DNA of 64,000 nucleotides from JAVSMW01 sp032027005. GTDB taxonomy: Bacteria; Bacillota; Thermincolia; Thermincolales; UBA2595. The stretch's first letter is position 1; each line of letters opens with the position of its first letter. The position numbers were made by a program, and so were the translations under genes. The stretch covers positions 62,001-126,000 of the forward strand of contig JAVSMW010000012.1 in the NCBI GenBank assembly GCA_032027005.1, read 5' to 3'. Below the pieces are notes generated by a model, which was given only the letters and a program-made list of their open reading frames with translations, had not been told where the DNA came from and did not search any database. Positions 35,055-43,161 of this stretch are shown in pieces.

Positions 35055-35621
35055 CTATATTAAGTCCTTTAGTAAAGAGTTCCTGGCTTCGACACTGGCC
35101 GGATGAATAATCATACCCTGGTCCAGAACATGCCGAATGGTTGATTCCAATCCTGCCCGCACTGCTTCCTCAAGATTGAAAAAAGCCAGCTCCCGTAGTT
35201 TTGCCACACCGGGGAAATCGCGGCCTGGTTCTATCATATCCGCTATAAATATTATTTTATCCAAAGCAGACATATTTTTATAACCCGTTGTATGATATCT
35301 CACCGCTTGCAAAACTTCCTGGTCTCTGATTCCAAACTTCTCCGTTGCATAGCAGGCAGCCAGTTTCCCATGCAGCAAATCCGGGGCTGCCTGTTCCACT
35401 TCGTCGGCTTCAATACCAAATTCCAGGCATTTATCTAACAGAATCGGCCCGGCAAAGCCTTTGGCGGCATCATGCAGTATAGCCGCGACCCTGGCCTGTT
35501 CTTCATTCACACCATACAAAAGAGCAAGTTTAACCGCAGTATCTACCACACCTAGAGTATGTTTAAATCGCTTTTCGCTTAATAAACTCTTGACCCAGCA
35601 GAAAATTTCCTGATAGTTCAT
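35055..35621 (-). CDS. yqeK: HD-domain phosphohydrolase YqeK
   Basis: 188 residues with HD motif: KRFKHTLGVVDTAVKLALLY, AAILHDAAKG, LLHGKLAACYA, VRYHTTG, LDKIIFIADMIEPGR. YqeK proteins hydrolyse diadenosine tetraphosphate symmetrically. It is upstream of rsfS in the standard order; nadD, normally directly next to it, is here about 1 kb away, behind an RRM gene and a repeat. Confidence 0.94.
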   Translation of the reverse strand: MNYQEIFCWVKSLLSEKRFKHTLGVVDTAVKLALLYGVNEEQARVAAILHDAAKGFAGPILLDKCLEFGIEADEVEQAAPDLLHGKLAACYATEKFGIRDQEVLQAVRYHTTGYKNMSALDKIIFIADMIEPGRDFPGVAKLRELAFFNLEEAVRAGLESTIRHVLDQGMIIHPASVEARNSLLKDLI

Positions 35622-35761
35622 ACAATCCCTTCTCCCTTATACATTTGCGCTGCCTCTGAAATTCGAGAGCCCGAATGTTCATGGCTTGCACCTTAGCACT
35701 ATGTCTCTGTGTCTCTGTGCCCTCTGTGGTATATTTTGTTATAGTTCTATACCAAAAAATA

Positions 35762-35793
35762 AAAACCTCCTAGTTATCCAACAAGGAGGTTTT
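35762..35793 (-). terminator. Terminator downstream of the RRM gene
   Basis: AAAACCTCC / GGAGGTTTT stem with T-run, just after the stop at 35801. The 35640-35760 interval has only a CTCTGTGTCTCTGTG-type simple repeat. Confidence 0.85.
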
Positions 35794-35800
35794 CCATATG

Positions 35801-36052
35801 CTATTCTGACCTTGGTTTTGCTTCATTGACAGTAAGTGCCCTGCCCTGAAAATCTGCGCCGTTCATTGCCTCAACCATCCTGTCGGCGTCTTGATCGCCA
35901 ACTTCAACAAAACCAAACCCTCTTGAACGGCCTGTTTCGCGGTCAGTAATAATCCGACTTCCGACTACCTCCCCATGAGCACTGAAAGCTTCTTCCAGTT
36001 CTTCTCTCTTGGTCGACCATGGCAAATTGCCTACATATAATGTACGGACCAT
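35801..36052 (-). CDS. RRM-type RNA-binding protein
   Basis: 83 residues, a single RNA recognition motif: RNP2 TLYVGNLPW near the start, RNP1 RSRGFGFVEV in the middle, and the usual EELEEAFSAHGEVVGSRI helix. Similar small Rbp proteins occur in cyanobacteria and anaerobes, where some are cold-induced. The ATG at 36052 is preferred over a GTG at 36064 because of the GAGGTGAAGGGG ahead of it. A terminator-like hairpin in the leader (36102-36129) suggests control before the gene. Confidence 0.92.
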   Translation of the reverse strand: MVRTLYVGNLPWSTKREELEEAFSAHGEVVGSRIITDRETGRSRGFGFVEVGDQDADRMVEAMNGADFQGRALTVNEAKPRSE

Positions 36053-36094
36053 TTTCCCCTTCACCTCTCTTTCGTGATGAAAAGTTGCTCTTCA

Positions 36095-36129
36095 CAAAAA
36101 ACACCCGAGGTTCCGTCAAACCCCGAGTG
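36095..36129 (-). terminator. Terminator/attenuator in the RRM gene leader
   Basis: On the minus strand CACTCGGGG, 10-base loop, CCTCGGGTG with two G-U pairs, followed by six T, ending about 45 bases before the RRM start. The leader upstream (36130-36250) contains TTAGCTCAATGG and GGTTGCAGGTTC, which resemble tRNA D- and T-arms without an anticodon arm. Attenuation is possible but not shown. Confidence 0.55.
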
Positions 36130-36325
36130 CCAATGTAGCAGCAACCGAATGGATAAGTTTCTGGATACAGGAACCTGCAACCTTAGATATTCCATTGAGC
36201 TAAGTCTACTAGTATTATGTTCAAACCGAACAATAATATTCGGTGTTGTATTGCCAATAATTAGGGTGAGTAAATGACCAGATTTTGGTTAGATCCCCTT
36301 CAATTTTTCACTTTTCCGTCCTTCA

Positions 36326-36610
36326 CGCAGGTATGACCGTTTACTCCAGTTCCCCAGGGTGGCATCGACTCATCTAAGCCGTAAAGCTCCGGCACCAAGC
36401 CGGCGTCCCCGAACTTGACGGCTCAGTGGGCATTCCTTATAAGCTGGCCGCCTCACGTTTCGCTATTTCTGCCAGCGAAACTTCCCGGCGGTCTTCGCCG
36501 TCTTCGGACATACGGGGACTCTCCGGCTTGCTGCTCTCCGCTTTACAGCAAGATTCGTGACGATGCCGCCCAAGTAAACTTCCGTAAACGGTCATACCTC
36601 TCTGATGTTA
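36326..36610. repeat. Dispersed hairpin repeat, family D copy 2 (with insertion)
   Basis: GGTATGACCGTTTAC (36330-36344) pairs perfectly with GTAAACGGTCATACC (36584-36598). Next to the arm the family D core CAGGGTGGCATCGACTCATC then GTAAAGCTCCG is present; about 170 bases not found in copy 1 follow, including a further set of inverted repeats. The minus strand of the insert has a 24-codon ORF (start MSEDGEDRREVSLAEIAK) that I do not believe is a gene. Confidence 0.65.
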
Positions 36611-36677
36611 CTTGGCAAACATCAAAAATCAAACTGGATTTAACCAATTATCTTCGTCATAAGAATGAGCTTTAACA

Positions 36678-37301
36678 TCAACCTAAATATAATGCATGAG
36701 CTAGAATATATTTCTCGACAGCTTCCGGCAAGAGGTATCTGATTGGTTCACCTTTGGCTACGCTCTGTCTGATTTCGGTTGATGATACCATGATGCCGCT
36801 GGTTTCATGAATGTGTATCTTGCGCTGGAAAACCGGGTCAAGGCTGTTCAAAACATCATTCATTTTTTCAAAAGAATAGCCGGGCCTGGTTACTGCAATA
36901 AACTGGCATAACTCAAATACCCTGGTCACATTTTTCCAGGTCAAAATTTCAATGATGGCATCAGCCCCGGTGATGAAAAATAACTCCACATCTTCCCCAT
37001 TTTCAGCATGCAGGTATTCTAAAGTATCCACGGTATATGTTGGACCGCTGCGTTTGACCTCAAGGTCTGACAAAAAGAAAAAAGGGTTGGAATGCACAGC
37101 CAGCCTGGTCATTTCGAACCGGTGAACAGCTTCTACAATGTCTTTTCTGTGCTTGTGGGCCGGGTCACCGGCGGGAATGAACAACACAGATTCAAGGCTA
37201 AATTTATATCTCGCGCATTCCGCGATAAACAGGTGACCGTAGTGGATAGGGTCAAATGTGCCGCCCATGATGCCTATTCGCCGTTTCTGCGGATTGCTCA
37301 T
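36678..37301 (-). CDS. nadD: Nicotinate-nucleotide adenylyltransferase NadD
   Basis: 207 residues, catalysing NaMN + ATP to deamido-NAD. Nucleotidyltransferase motif GIMGGTFDPIHYGHL near the N-terminus, FFITGADAIIEILTW, and MVSSTEIRQSV (the SxTxxR motif) near the C-terminus. It normally precedes yqeK; here the RRM gene and a family D repeat lie between. Confidence 0.96.
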   Translation of the reverse strand: MSNPQKRRIGIMGGTFDPIHYGHLFIAECARYKFSLESVLFIPAGDPAHKHRKDIVEAVHRFEMTRLAVHSNPFFFLSDLEVKRSGPTYTVDTLEYLHAENGEDVELFFITGADAIIEILTWKNVTRVFELCQFIAVTRPGYSFEKMNDVLNSLDPVFQRKIHIHETSGIMVSSTEIRQSVAKGEPIRYLLPEAVEKYILAHALYLG

Positions 37302-37340
37302 CTTTTTACCACCCCGAAGAAAATTAAATTAACATAAAAA

Positions 37341-37450
37341 GCTGTTCAAAAGCGAGTATAGCAAGGAAGAAATTTTACCGACGCCGGAGGCGTACTGGTA
37401 TGTACGTCGACAAGTCGGTAAAATTTCTGACGCCGCTAGACGACGCTTTT
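37341..37450. repeat. Dispersed hairpin repeat, family B copy 2
   Basis: Conserved GTATAGCAAGGAAGAAA and TTTCTGACGCCGCTAG flank an inner stem 37369-37382 / 37414-37427 (14 bp) with GCGTACTGGTATGTACG at its apex. The outer AAAAGCG / CGCTTTT arms (37348-37354 with 37444-37450) replace the AAAACG-type arms of copy 1. It lies between proA and nadD. Confidence 0.78.
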
Positions 37451-37514
37451 ACCCGCAAGGGGCATGCCGGATTCGTATGCCACTGAAGTGGCGACGAATC
37501 CGCTATCAACAGCT

Positions 37515-38771
37515 TTACCGTCTGGTTTGGCCGCTGCCGTATATAATATACTTCACAGTAGTAAGTTCTGGCAAGCCCATAGGTCCCCGGGCATGCAGCT
37601 TTTGGGTACTGATTCCGATTTCCGCGCCAAACCCGAACTGATTACCGTCGGTAAACCTGGTGGAGGCGTTGATATAAACAGCTGCAGCATCAATCTCCTG
37701 CAGGAAACGCCTGGATTTATCATAATTGGTGGTAATTATGGCTTCTGAATGTTTGGTTCCGTATTTGTAAATGTGATTTATAGCTTCATCAATGTCCTCT
37801 ACTACTTTGACAGCTAGTATCAAATCAAGAAACTCAGCATAATAATCATCTTCGGCAGCCTCACTAACCCAACCGGCATATTTCCTGGTTTCCGGGCAGC
37901 CCCTGACTTCAACCTTATAATCATCCCTCAGGGTATTCAGCAAATCAGGGAGCAGTCGACCTGCCACTTCCCGGTGGACCAGCAGTGTTTCCAGCGCATT
38001 ACATACCCCGGGCCGCTGGGTTTTGGCATTAATAACAATACTTTGGGCCATGGCCAGATCGGCTTCATTATCCACATACACGTGGCAGTTGCCGACTCCG
38101 GTTTCAATGACCGGCACTGTCGCATTTTTCACGACAGTCTGGATTAAACCGGCCCCGCCCCGTGGGATCAGAACATCTATGTATTCATTAAGTTTTAGTA
38201 AAATGTTAACGGCTTCACGGTCTGTAGTTTCAATAAGCTGGACAGTGCCTTCCGGGATGCCGGCTTTAACTGCCGCTGAAGCAATTATATTTGTAATTGC
38301 CCTATTGGAGTTTATTGCTTCAGACCCGCCCCGCAGAACCACAGCATTGCCCGTTTTCAGGCAAAGTCCGGCCGCGTCAACGGTAACATTGGGTCTGGCT
38401 TCATAAATAATCCCAATTACCCCGAGAGGAACCCTCATCTTGCCAATCTGCAAGCCGTTGGGCCTCTGCCACATGGATATAACTTCACCTACCGGATCGG
38501 GAAGAGCGGCAATAGCCTTTAAGCCTTCAGCCATCTCTTCAACTCTGCTTTCTGTTAGCAGCAGGCGGTCAAGTAATGCACCGGACAACCCACGTTCTCT
38601 GCCGTTTTCCATGTCAATCTTGTTGGCTTCGATGATTTGATCAGCCCGTTTTATCAATTCCCTGGCCATAGCCAATAAAGCCTGGTCTTTGACGGCAGTT
38701 GGCAAGAAACTCATTGTTCTTGCAGCCTCTTTGGCTTTGGCCGATTTATTGAGGACTTCATCCCTAACCAT
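37515..38771 (-). CDS. proA: Glutamate-5-semialdehyde dehydrogenase (gamma-glutamyl phosphate reductase)
   Basis: 418 residues; second step of proline synthesis, reduction of gamma-glutamyl phosphate with NADPH. Typical ALDH-like fold with MRVPLGVIGIIYEARPNVTV, GNAVVLRGGSEAINSN, and the catalytic Cys in QRPGVCNALETLLVH. C-terminal NQFGFGAEIGISTQKLHARG, PMGLPELTTVKYI. It starts 12 bases after the proB stop; the two make the proBA operon. Confidence 0.98.
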   Translation of the reverse strand: MVRDEVLNKSAKAKEAARTMSFLPTAVKDQALLAMARELIKRADQIIEANKIDMENGRERGLSGALLDRLLLTESRVEEMAEGLKAIAALPDPVGEVISMWQRPNGLQIGKMRVPLGVIGIIYEARPNVTVDAAGLCLKTGNAVVLRGGSEAINSNRAITNIIASAAVKAGIPEGTVQLIETTDREAVNILLKLNEYIDVLIPRGGAGLIQTVVKNATVPVIETGVGNCHVYVDNEADLAMAQSIVINAKTQRPGVCNALETLLVHREVAGRLLPDLLNTLRDDYKVEVRGCPETRKYAGWVSEAAEDDYYAEFLDLILAVKVVEDIDEAINHIYKYGTKHSEAIITTNYDKSRRFLQEIDAAAVYINASTRFTDGNQFGFGAEIGISTQKLHARGPMGLPELTTVKYIIYGSGQTRR

Positions 38772-38782
38772 GTTAACTCCCC

Positions 38783-39919
38783 CTATACACTTAACACAAA
38801 ATTATTTCTGTGAATGACTTCATCGAAATCTTTATGACCCAGGATTTTCATTATATCTTTAGTCTTTTTGCCTTTAATTTGGCGAATTTCCTCCGATGTG
38901 TAGTTGACAATTCCCCGGCCTACTTCTTTGGCCCCAAAAAATACAGATACGGTACTGCCTAAATCAAAATCCCCTTCAACTTCAATTATGCCTGTTGGCA
39001 GCAAGCTTTTGCCGGCCTCGGCCAAGGCTTTTTGAGCACCACTGTCGATATAAATTCTCCCCTGTACATTTGCACCAAAGGCTATCCAGCGCTTTTTTGA
39101 GTGAAGTTTATTTTCACTCTGCAGAAAAAGTGTGCCCACAGGCTCCCCGGCTATTATCCGATTTATCACTTTTTCCGCACTGCCATGAGCAATAACCATC
39201 GGAAATCCTGAATTCATTGCTATCCGGGCAGATTGAATCTTGGTCAGCATGCCCCCAGTTCCCAGACCTGAAATACTGCCGCCTGCCAAATGTTCGATAT
39301 CACCATTGATATCCCGGACCAAGGGAATAAGAGTAGCTCCCTTATCTTTCGATGGGTCACCTGTATATAACCCGTCAATATCTGAAAGGATTATCAGCAG
39401 TTCAGCATCAATCAAGCTCGCCACTAAGGCAGAAAGTTTATCATTATCACCAAATTTTATCTCTTCGACAGCGATGGTATCATTTTCATTAATTATCGGC
39501 AGTGCCTCCATTTGCAGTAAGGCACTCAAAGCATTTCTGGCATTTAGAAATCTCTTGCGGTTCATAATGTCTTCACGGGTCAGCAGGACCTGAGCCACGA
39601 TGATGCCATATTCGGCAAACAACTTTTCGTACATATGCATCAGTAGTCCCTGACCAACAGCGGCAGTAGCCTGCTTTTCCGGAATCGTTTTGGGTCTGCG
39701 CCCCAGACCCAGTTTGCCGATTCCGGCCCCTACGGCACCTGACGTAACCAGGATAACTTCTTTTCCCCTGTTGCGCAGGTCAGCAAGCTGCCTGACCAGC
39801 CTCTCCATTTGGTCGATGTTTAATTTGCCATTCGGGTAGCTCAAGGTGCTTGATCCTACTTTTACTACTACACGCCTGACATTGTCAAAATTGCGCAAAT
39901 CTTCGCAATGCACAGCCAC
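38783..39919 (-). CDS. proB: Glutamate 5-kinase
   Basis: First step of proline synthesis. About 378 residues: amino acid kinase domain with VVVKVGSSTLS, VTSGAVGAGIGKLGL, NENDTIAVEEIKFGDNDKLS, SDIDGLYTGDP, GTGGMLTKIQSA, and a C-terminal PUA domain (ALAEAGKSLLPTGIIEVEGD, FDLG). The frame is open to a TTG at 39934, but GAGGGGA overlaps that codon, so the GTG at 39919 (or 39913) is the likely start. Confidence 0.96.
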   Translation of the reverse strand: MAVHCEDLRNFDNVRRVVVKVGSSTLSYPNGKLNIDQMERLVRQLADLRNRGKEVILVTSGAVGAGIGKLGLGRRPKTIPEKQATAAVGQGLLMHMYEKLFAEYGIIVAQVLLTREDIMNRKRFLNARNALSALLQMEALPIINENDTIAVEEIKFGDNDKLSALVASLIDAELLIILSDIDGLYTGDPSKDKGATLIPLVRDINGDIEHLAGGSISGLGTGGMLTKIQSARIAMNSGFPMVIAHGSAEKVINRIIAGEPVGTLFLQSENKLHSKKRWIAFGANVQGRIYIDSGAQKALAEAGKSLLPTGIIEVEGDFDLGSTVSVFFGAKEVGRGIVNYTSEEIRQIKGKKTKDIMKILGHKDFDEVIHRNNFVLSV

Positions 39920-39934
39920 TACTACTCCCCTCAA

Positions 39935-40082
39935 ATCAGTAATCAGTGAGCAGTGATCAGTGGTGGGTAGTGGTGACTGAAAATGGCTAGTTACACTTAT
40001 TACTGTTTACTGTTTACTGTTTACTGTTTTCTGTTCACTGTTTTCTGTTCACTGTTTTCTGTTCACTATTTTCTGTTCACTA
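39935..40082. repeat. Low-complexity tandem repeats upstream of proB
   Basis: CAGTAATCAGTGAGCAGTGATCAGTGG-like runs, then about seven tandem units of CTGTTTACTGTTTACTG / CTGTTTTCTGTTCA, ending at the yhbY stop. A simple-sequence array; no gene or clear regulatory motif. Confidence 0.85.
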
Positions 40083-40084
40083 TT

Positions 40085-40426
40085 TTACGGCAGTTTAATT
40101 TCCGTTTTTTTAACAGAAGGCCGGAACAGTAAGAAGGTATGTCCAATCACCTGTACCAGGGCCGCACCAACCTCACGGCTTAGCTGACCGGCAACTTCCC
40201 GTGTATCCTCCAGACAGTTATTTAAGACCCTTACTTTTACTAACTCCCTCGCTTCTAAGGCTTCTTCCGCCTGTTGGATAACGCCCGGCACAACCCCACC
40301 CTTGCCAACCTGAATAATCGGCTCCACCATGCTGCCCAACCCACGGAGATATCTTTTCTGTTTACCGGTGAGGTTCATTTCTGGAAATGTCAAAATCGCA
40401 AGCCCCCTTAAAACTATTAAAGTCAA
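40085..40426 (-). CDS. yhbY: CRS1/YhbY-type RNA-binding protein (YhbY)
   Basis: 113-residue CRM-domain protein associated with pre-50S particles: LTGKQKRYLRGLGSMVEPII, QVGKGGVVPGVIQQAEEALE, ARELVKVRVLNNC, and VQVIGHTFLLFRP. The first 17 residues are probably not coding; the ATG of MNLTGKQKRYLR (about 40375) is the more likely start. Located between obgE and proBA, common in Firmicutes. Confidence 0.94.
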   Translation of the reverse strand: MTLIVLRGLAILTFPEMNLTGKQKRYLRGLGSMVEPIIQVGKGGVVPGVIQQAEEALEARELVKVRVLNNCLEDTREVAGQLSREVGAALVQVIGHTFLLFRPSVKKTEIKLP

Positions 40427-40508
40427 TTATAACATAAAAAGCCAGTAAGTGGCTAGTGGCCACTGGACACTGGCCACTGGCTAGTAGATTGTGCTAGTGG
40501 GCAGGTTA

Positions 40509-40550
40509 GTCTAGTGGTGCTGCGCGAGCGGCATGGGGTTCTACCCTGAC
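40509..40550. repeat. Short dispersed repeat, family E copy 1
   Basis: TGGTGCTGCGCGAGCGGCAT then GGGGTTCTACC. Close relatives are at 40955-40995 and 56143-56183. Preceded by a GGCTAGTGGCCACTGG-type simple repeat (40440-40490). Confidence 0.55.
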
Positions 40551-40659
40551 GAATTTACACAGATTAATGCTGAAAAATCAACAAAGAAATGTTCTGGATG
40601 AAACACCTTAGCCTTTTCCACAAATGTGGAAAAGACATACTTTCTTGTAGTAGAGCAGA

Positions 40660-40954
40660 GACGCAGAGAGTGAGTGCTGAGCCTCAGTAAACTCTGCGTC
40701 ATTTTTAATCCCCGTGTCTTTTATGTCGGGATAGAAGTCAGGCGCGCGCACCTGTTAAACAGGTCACGTTTCCTGAAGCCCCCCTACAATCCCGGACGGT
40801 CGGATTTCCCGAGTCCGGNCCCCATGCATTGGATATGCTAGTCACCCGAATCGGCTAATTGGTGACAGGAGACTTTCACTCCTTTAGTCTCTCAGCCTTG
40901 ACGGCTGCTCCCCGCGTTTATCCGCGGCTAAATTTTATATTATTATTCTGCCAT
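40660..40954 (-). mobile_element. Possible group II intron 5' fragment (domain I-like), broken at an N
   Basis: On the minus strand the run CAGCCGTCAAGGCTGAGAGA, then GGAGTGAAAGTCTCCTGTCA and TGACTAGCATATCCAATGCA resembles the 5' domain I part of bacterial group II introns, but no intron-encoded protein or domain V follows. A single N at 40819 marks a scaffold join. Before it (40660-40760) is a CTCTGCGTC-type simple repeat. The interval 40427-41002 contains no gene. Confidence 0.35.
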
Positions 40955-40995
40955 CAGTTGATGGTGCCGCGCCGACGGCATATGGTTCTACCTCA
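40955..40995. repeat. Short dispersed repeat, family E copy 2
   Basis: GATGGTGCCGCGCCGACGGC then ATATGGTTCTACC, direct to copy 1 about 450 bases away. The two could bracket an inserted element containing the intron-like fragment. Confidence 0.5.
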
Positions 40996-41002
40996 CTACT
41001 TC

Positions 41003-42271
41003 TTAGTCAACAAAATCAAACACCAGATCTCCGATGCGTACTGTATCGCCGTTTATGGCGCCCTGTTTACGCAGTTCATCCTCAATACCCATTAATTTTA
41101 CAATCCGTAGGAAACGTTTGACTGCGTCCTCGTTGCCAAAATCGGTCATGGCATAATGCCTTTCAATTTCCTTACCTGAAATCAGGAAGAGGTCATCTTC
41201 TCTGCTTACAGTAAACCGTGGCTCGGCGGAAACTCTGGTAACTTTTTCGCCCTCGCTGAGAATCGGTTTGACCGGCTCTGCCATGGTCAGTGTTTCTGCT
41301 ACTTTAAACATCAGCTGTTCGACACCTTGACCGGTCACTGCGGAAATTGGAAATACATCGATATCTTCACCCAGACAGGGTTTTATCCGCGAAATATTAT
41401 CATCTGCCCCCGGTAAGTCCATTTTATTGGCAGCCATTACCTGAGGCCGCTTGGCTAATTCGGGATTATATGCTGCCAGTTCCCGGTTAATGGCCTTAAA
41501 ATCTTCCAGTGGGTCCCGGCCTTCAGAACCCGCCATGTCGACAACATGAATCAGCACCCGTGTTCTTTCCACATGCCTAAGAAATTCGTGGCCAAGCCCT
41601 GAGCCTTGGTGCGCACCCTCAATCAGTCCCGGAATATCGGCTGCTACAAAGCTGTCTCCATCAGGCATCTTGACAACACCCAGGTTTGGGACCAAAGTTG
41701 TGAAGGGATAATCGGCAATCTTTGGCTTAGCTGCCGAAATCCTGGATATCAATGTGGACTTGCCCGCATTGGGAAACCCCACCAATCCCACATCAGCCAA
41801 CAGCTTTAATTCCAGGGAAACCCATCTTTCCTGGCCTGGCTCCCCTTTTTCGGAAACCCGCGGAGCTTTGTTGGCTGCATTGGCAAATCTGGCATTACCC
41901 CGACCGCCCCGGCCACCATCAGCAACTATCACCCTTTGGCCGTCTGCGGTCATGTCGAAAAGCACTTCCCCGGTGTCAGAGTCTTTTATCACTGTACCAA
42001 CCGGTACTCGGACCAGTGTATCCTCAGCATTTTTCCCGTGCATGCCTTTACCCTGACCGTGTTCTCCACGTTCACCTTTATAATGTCTCTGATACCTAAA
42101 ATCAACTAAAGTCCGTAAACCCTCATCAGCTACAAAGTATATGCTTCCTCCTCTACCACCGTCACCGCCGCTGGGACCGCCCAGAGGAACATATTTTTCT
42201 CTCCGAAAGGCTACTGCTCCGTTGCCGCCGTCGCCACCCTTCACGTAAACTTTCGCTTTATCATAAAACAT
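41003..42271 (-). CDS. obgE: GTPase Obg (CgtA)
   Basis: 422 residues: glycine-rich N-terminal Obg fold (AKVYVKGGDGGNGAVAFRRE, GGPSGGDGGRGGSIYF), GTPase domain with VGFPNAGKSTLISRIS, DIPGLIEGAH, NKMDLPG, and a C-terminal OCT domain. It is essential for 50S assembly and stress/sporulation control. Downstream of spo0B, as in Bacillus. Confidence 0.98.
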   Translation of the reverse strand: MFYDKAKVYVKGGDGGNGAVAFRREKYVPLGGPSGGDGGRGGSIYFVADEGLRTLVDFRYQRHYKGERGEHGQGKGMHGKNAEDTLVRVPVGTVIKDSDTGEVLFDMTADGQRVIVADGGRGGRGNARFANAANKAPRVSEKGEPGQERWVSLELKLLADVGLVGFPNAGKSTLISRISAAKPKIADYPFTTLVPNLGVVKMPDGDSFVAADIPGLIEGAHQGSGLGHEFLRHVERTRVLIHVVDMAGSEGRDPLEDFKAINRELAAYNPELAKRPQVMAANKMDLPGADDNISRIKPCLGEDIDVFPISAVTGQGVEQLMFKVAETLTMAEPVKPILSEGEKVTRVSAEPRFTVSREDDLFLISGKEIERHYAMTDFGNEDAVKRFLRIVKLMGIEDELRKQGAINGDTVRIGDLVFDFVD

Positions 42272-42308
42272 TCCATCGTCACCTATTTCCGATTAAATAT
42301 TAATTTTT

Positions 42309-42427
42309 CCGATGGCTAACCGCCACTAAACTCCGTACTGTAAGCGGAAGATAAGTGGCGCTATGCCCCTGGATAAGTTCAACTAAACTTCAGGTGAGTT
42401 TAAGGTAACACCTGAAGTAAGTTTCAC
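42309..42427. repeat. Dispersed double-hairpin repeat, family C copy 2 (inverted)
   Basis: On the minus strand it reads as copy 1 (28774-28899): a CACCTGAAG/CTTCAGGTG stem, AGTTGAACTTATCCAGGGGC, a CGCCACTT / TAGTGGCG stem, and TAGCCATCGG. The stems carry many differences but stay paired. It lies just upstream of obgE (between obgE and spo0B). Confidence 0.75.
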
Positions 42428-42428
42428 T

Positions 42429-43016
42429 TTATTCTCTCTCATCCTGTTCATTGTCCAAAGTACCAGCCGGGACCGCCAGACTGATTACTGCCGCTCCTCC
42501 GTCAAAATTGCCAATATTAACCTGTCCGTTTATTTTAGCCGCAGAATCTTTAATAAATACAATTTTCGAGGCAAAAGAAACACAATCTAAAGAATTCTGA
42601 CAGGGAAAGCTTACTTGAAACACATATTCCCCATCTTTCTCATAAATATTCAGGTCTAAAGCCCCGGAGCCGCAGGCAGCCGCATCCACCTCGCCGATGG
42701 CAAATTCCAGAAATTCCTCTATTAATTCCGCCAGCACCAAGGTATGACGAAACCCCCGGTCTAAATTTGAAGATATGCTGCATTTAAGGGAAAGGCCCAG
42801 TTTATGTGCGGCTAGATCGGCCCTGATAATTGCCATGGCGATTTCCGCCATACTTATTCTGGAAATTACCGAAGCCTTTTTTAACTTTTCCGCAGTCTCA
42901 TTGATATAAGCAAGAGCACGTTCCGGCTGTTTTAGCTGGAGCAGCCCTGAAATCACCTGTAAATGGTTCATAAAATCATGCCTCTGAAGCCTTAAAATAT
43001 CCAATAAATCCTGCAC
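42429..43016 (-). CDS. spo0B: Sporulation phosphotransferase Spo0B-like protein
   Basis: 195 residues. The N-terminal helical hairpin has LRLQRHDFMNHLQVISGLLQ with the phosphoacceptor His, then a degenerate histidine-kinase-like C-domain. GTG start at 43016 after GGAGG. It lies between rpmA and obgE as in Bacillus; here a fixCX pair is inserted on the rpmA side. It would relay phosphate from Spo0F to Spo0A, although clostridial relatives often lack Spo0F, so the partner is unsure. Confidence 0.88.
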   Translation of the reverse strand: MQDLLDILRLQRHDFMNHLQVISGLLQLKQPERALAYINETAEKLKKASVISRISMAEIAMAIIRADLAAHKLGLSLKCSISSNLDRGFRHTLVLAELIEEFLEFAIGEVDAAACGSGALDLNIYEKDGEYVFQVSFPCQNSLDCVSFASKIVFIKDSAAKINGQVNIGNFDGGAAVISLAVPAGTLDNEQDERE

Positions 43017-43161
43017 GGCCCTGAACCTCCGAAAAATTACACTTTACCCTTTAATTCTCTTTGCATTTACATTTTCCTTCCTTCGAAAAGTTTATGGCCG
43101 GACTTTTTGGAAAAACTATAGTGTCATCGCCATTCCCAGTTAATCAGTAGTGAAAACTATT

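Noticed and set aside
36150..36240. A complete tRNA gene upstream of the RRM gene
   Set aside because: D-arm-like and T-arm-like strings are present but there is no anticodon arm or acceptor stem.
36415..36675. Open frame through family D copy 2 on the plus strand
   Set aside because: It is inside the repeat, has stacked inverted repeats and no recognisable protein features.
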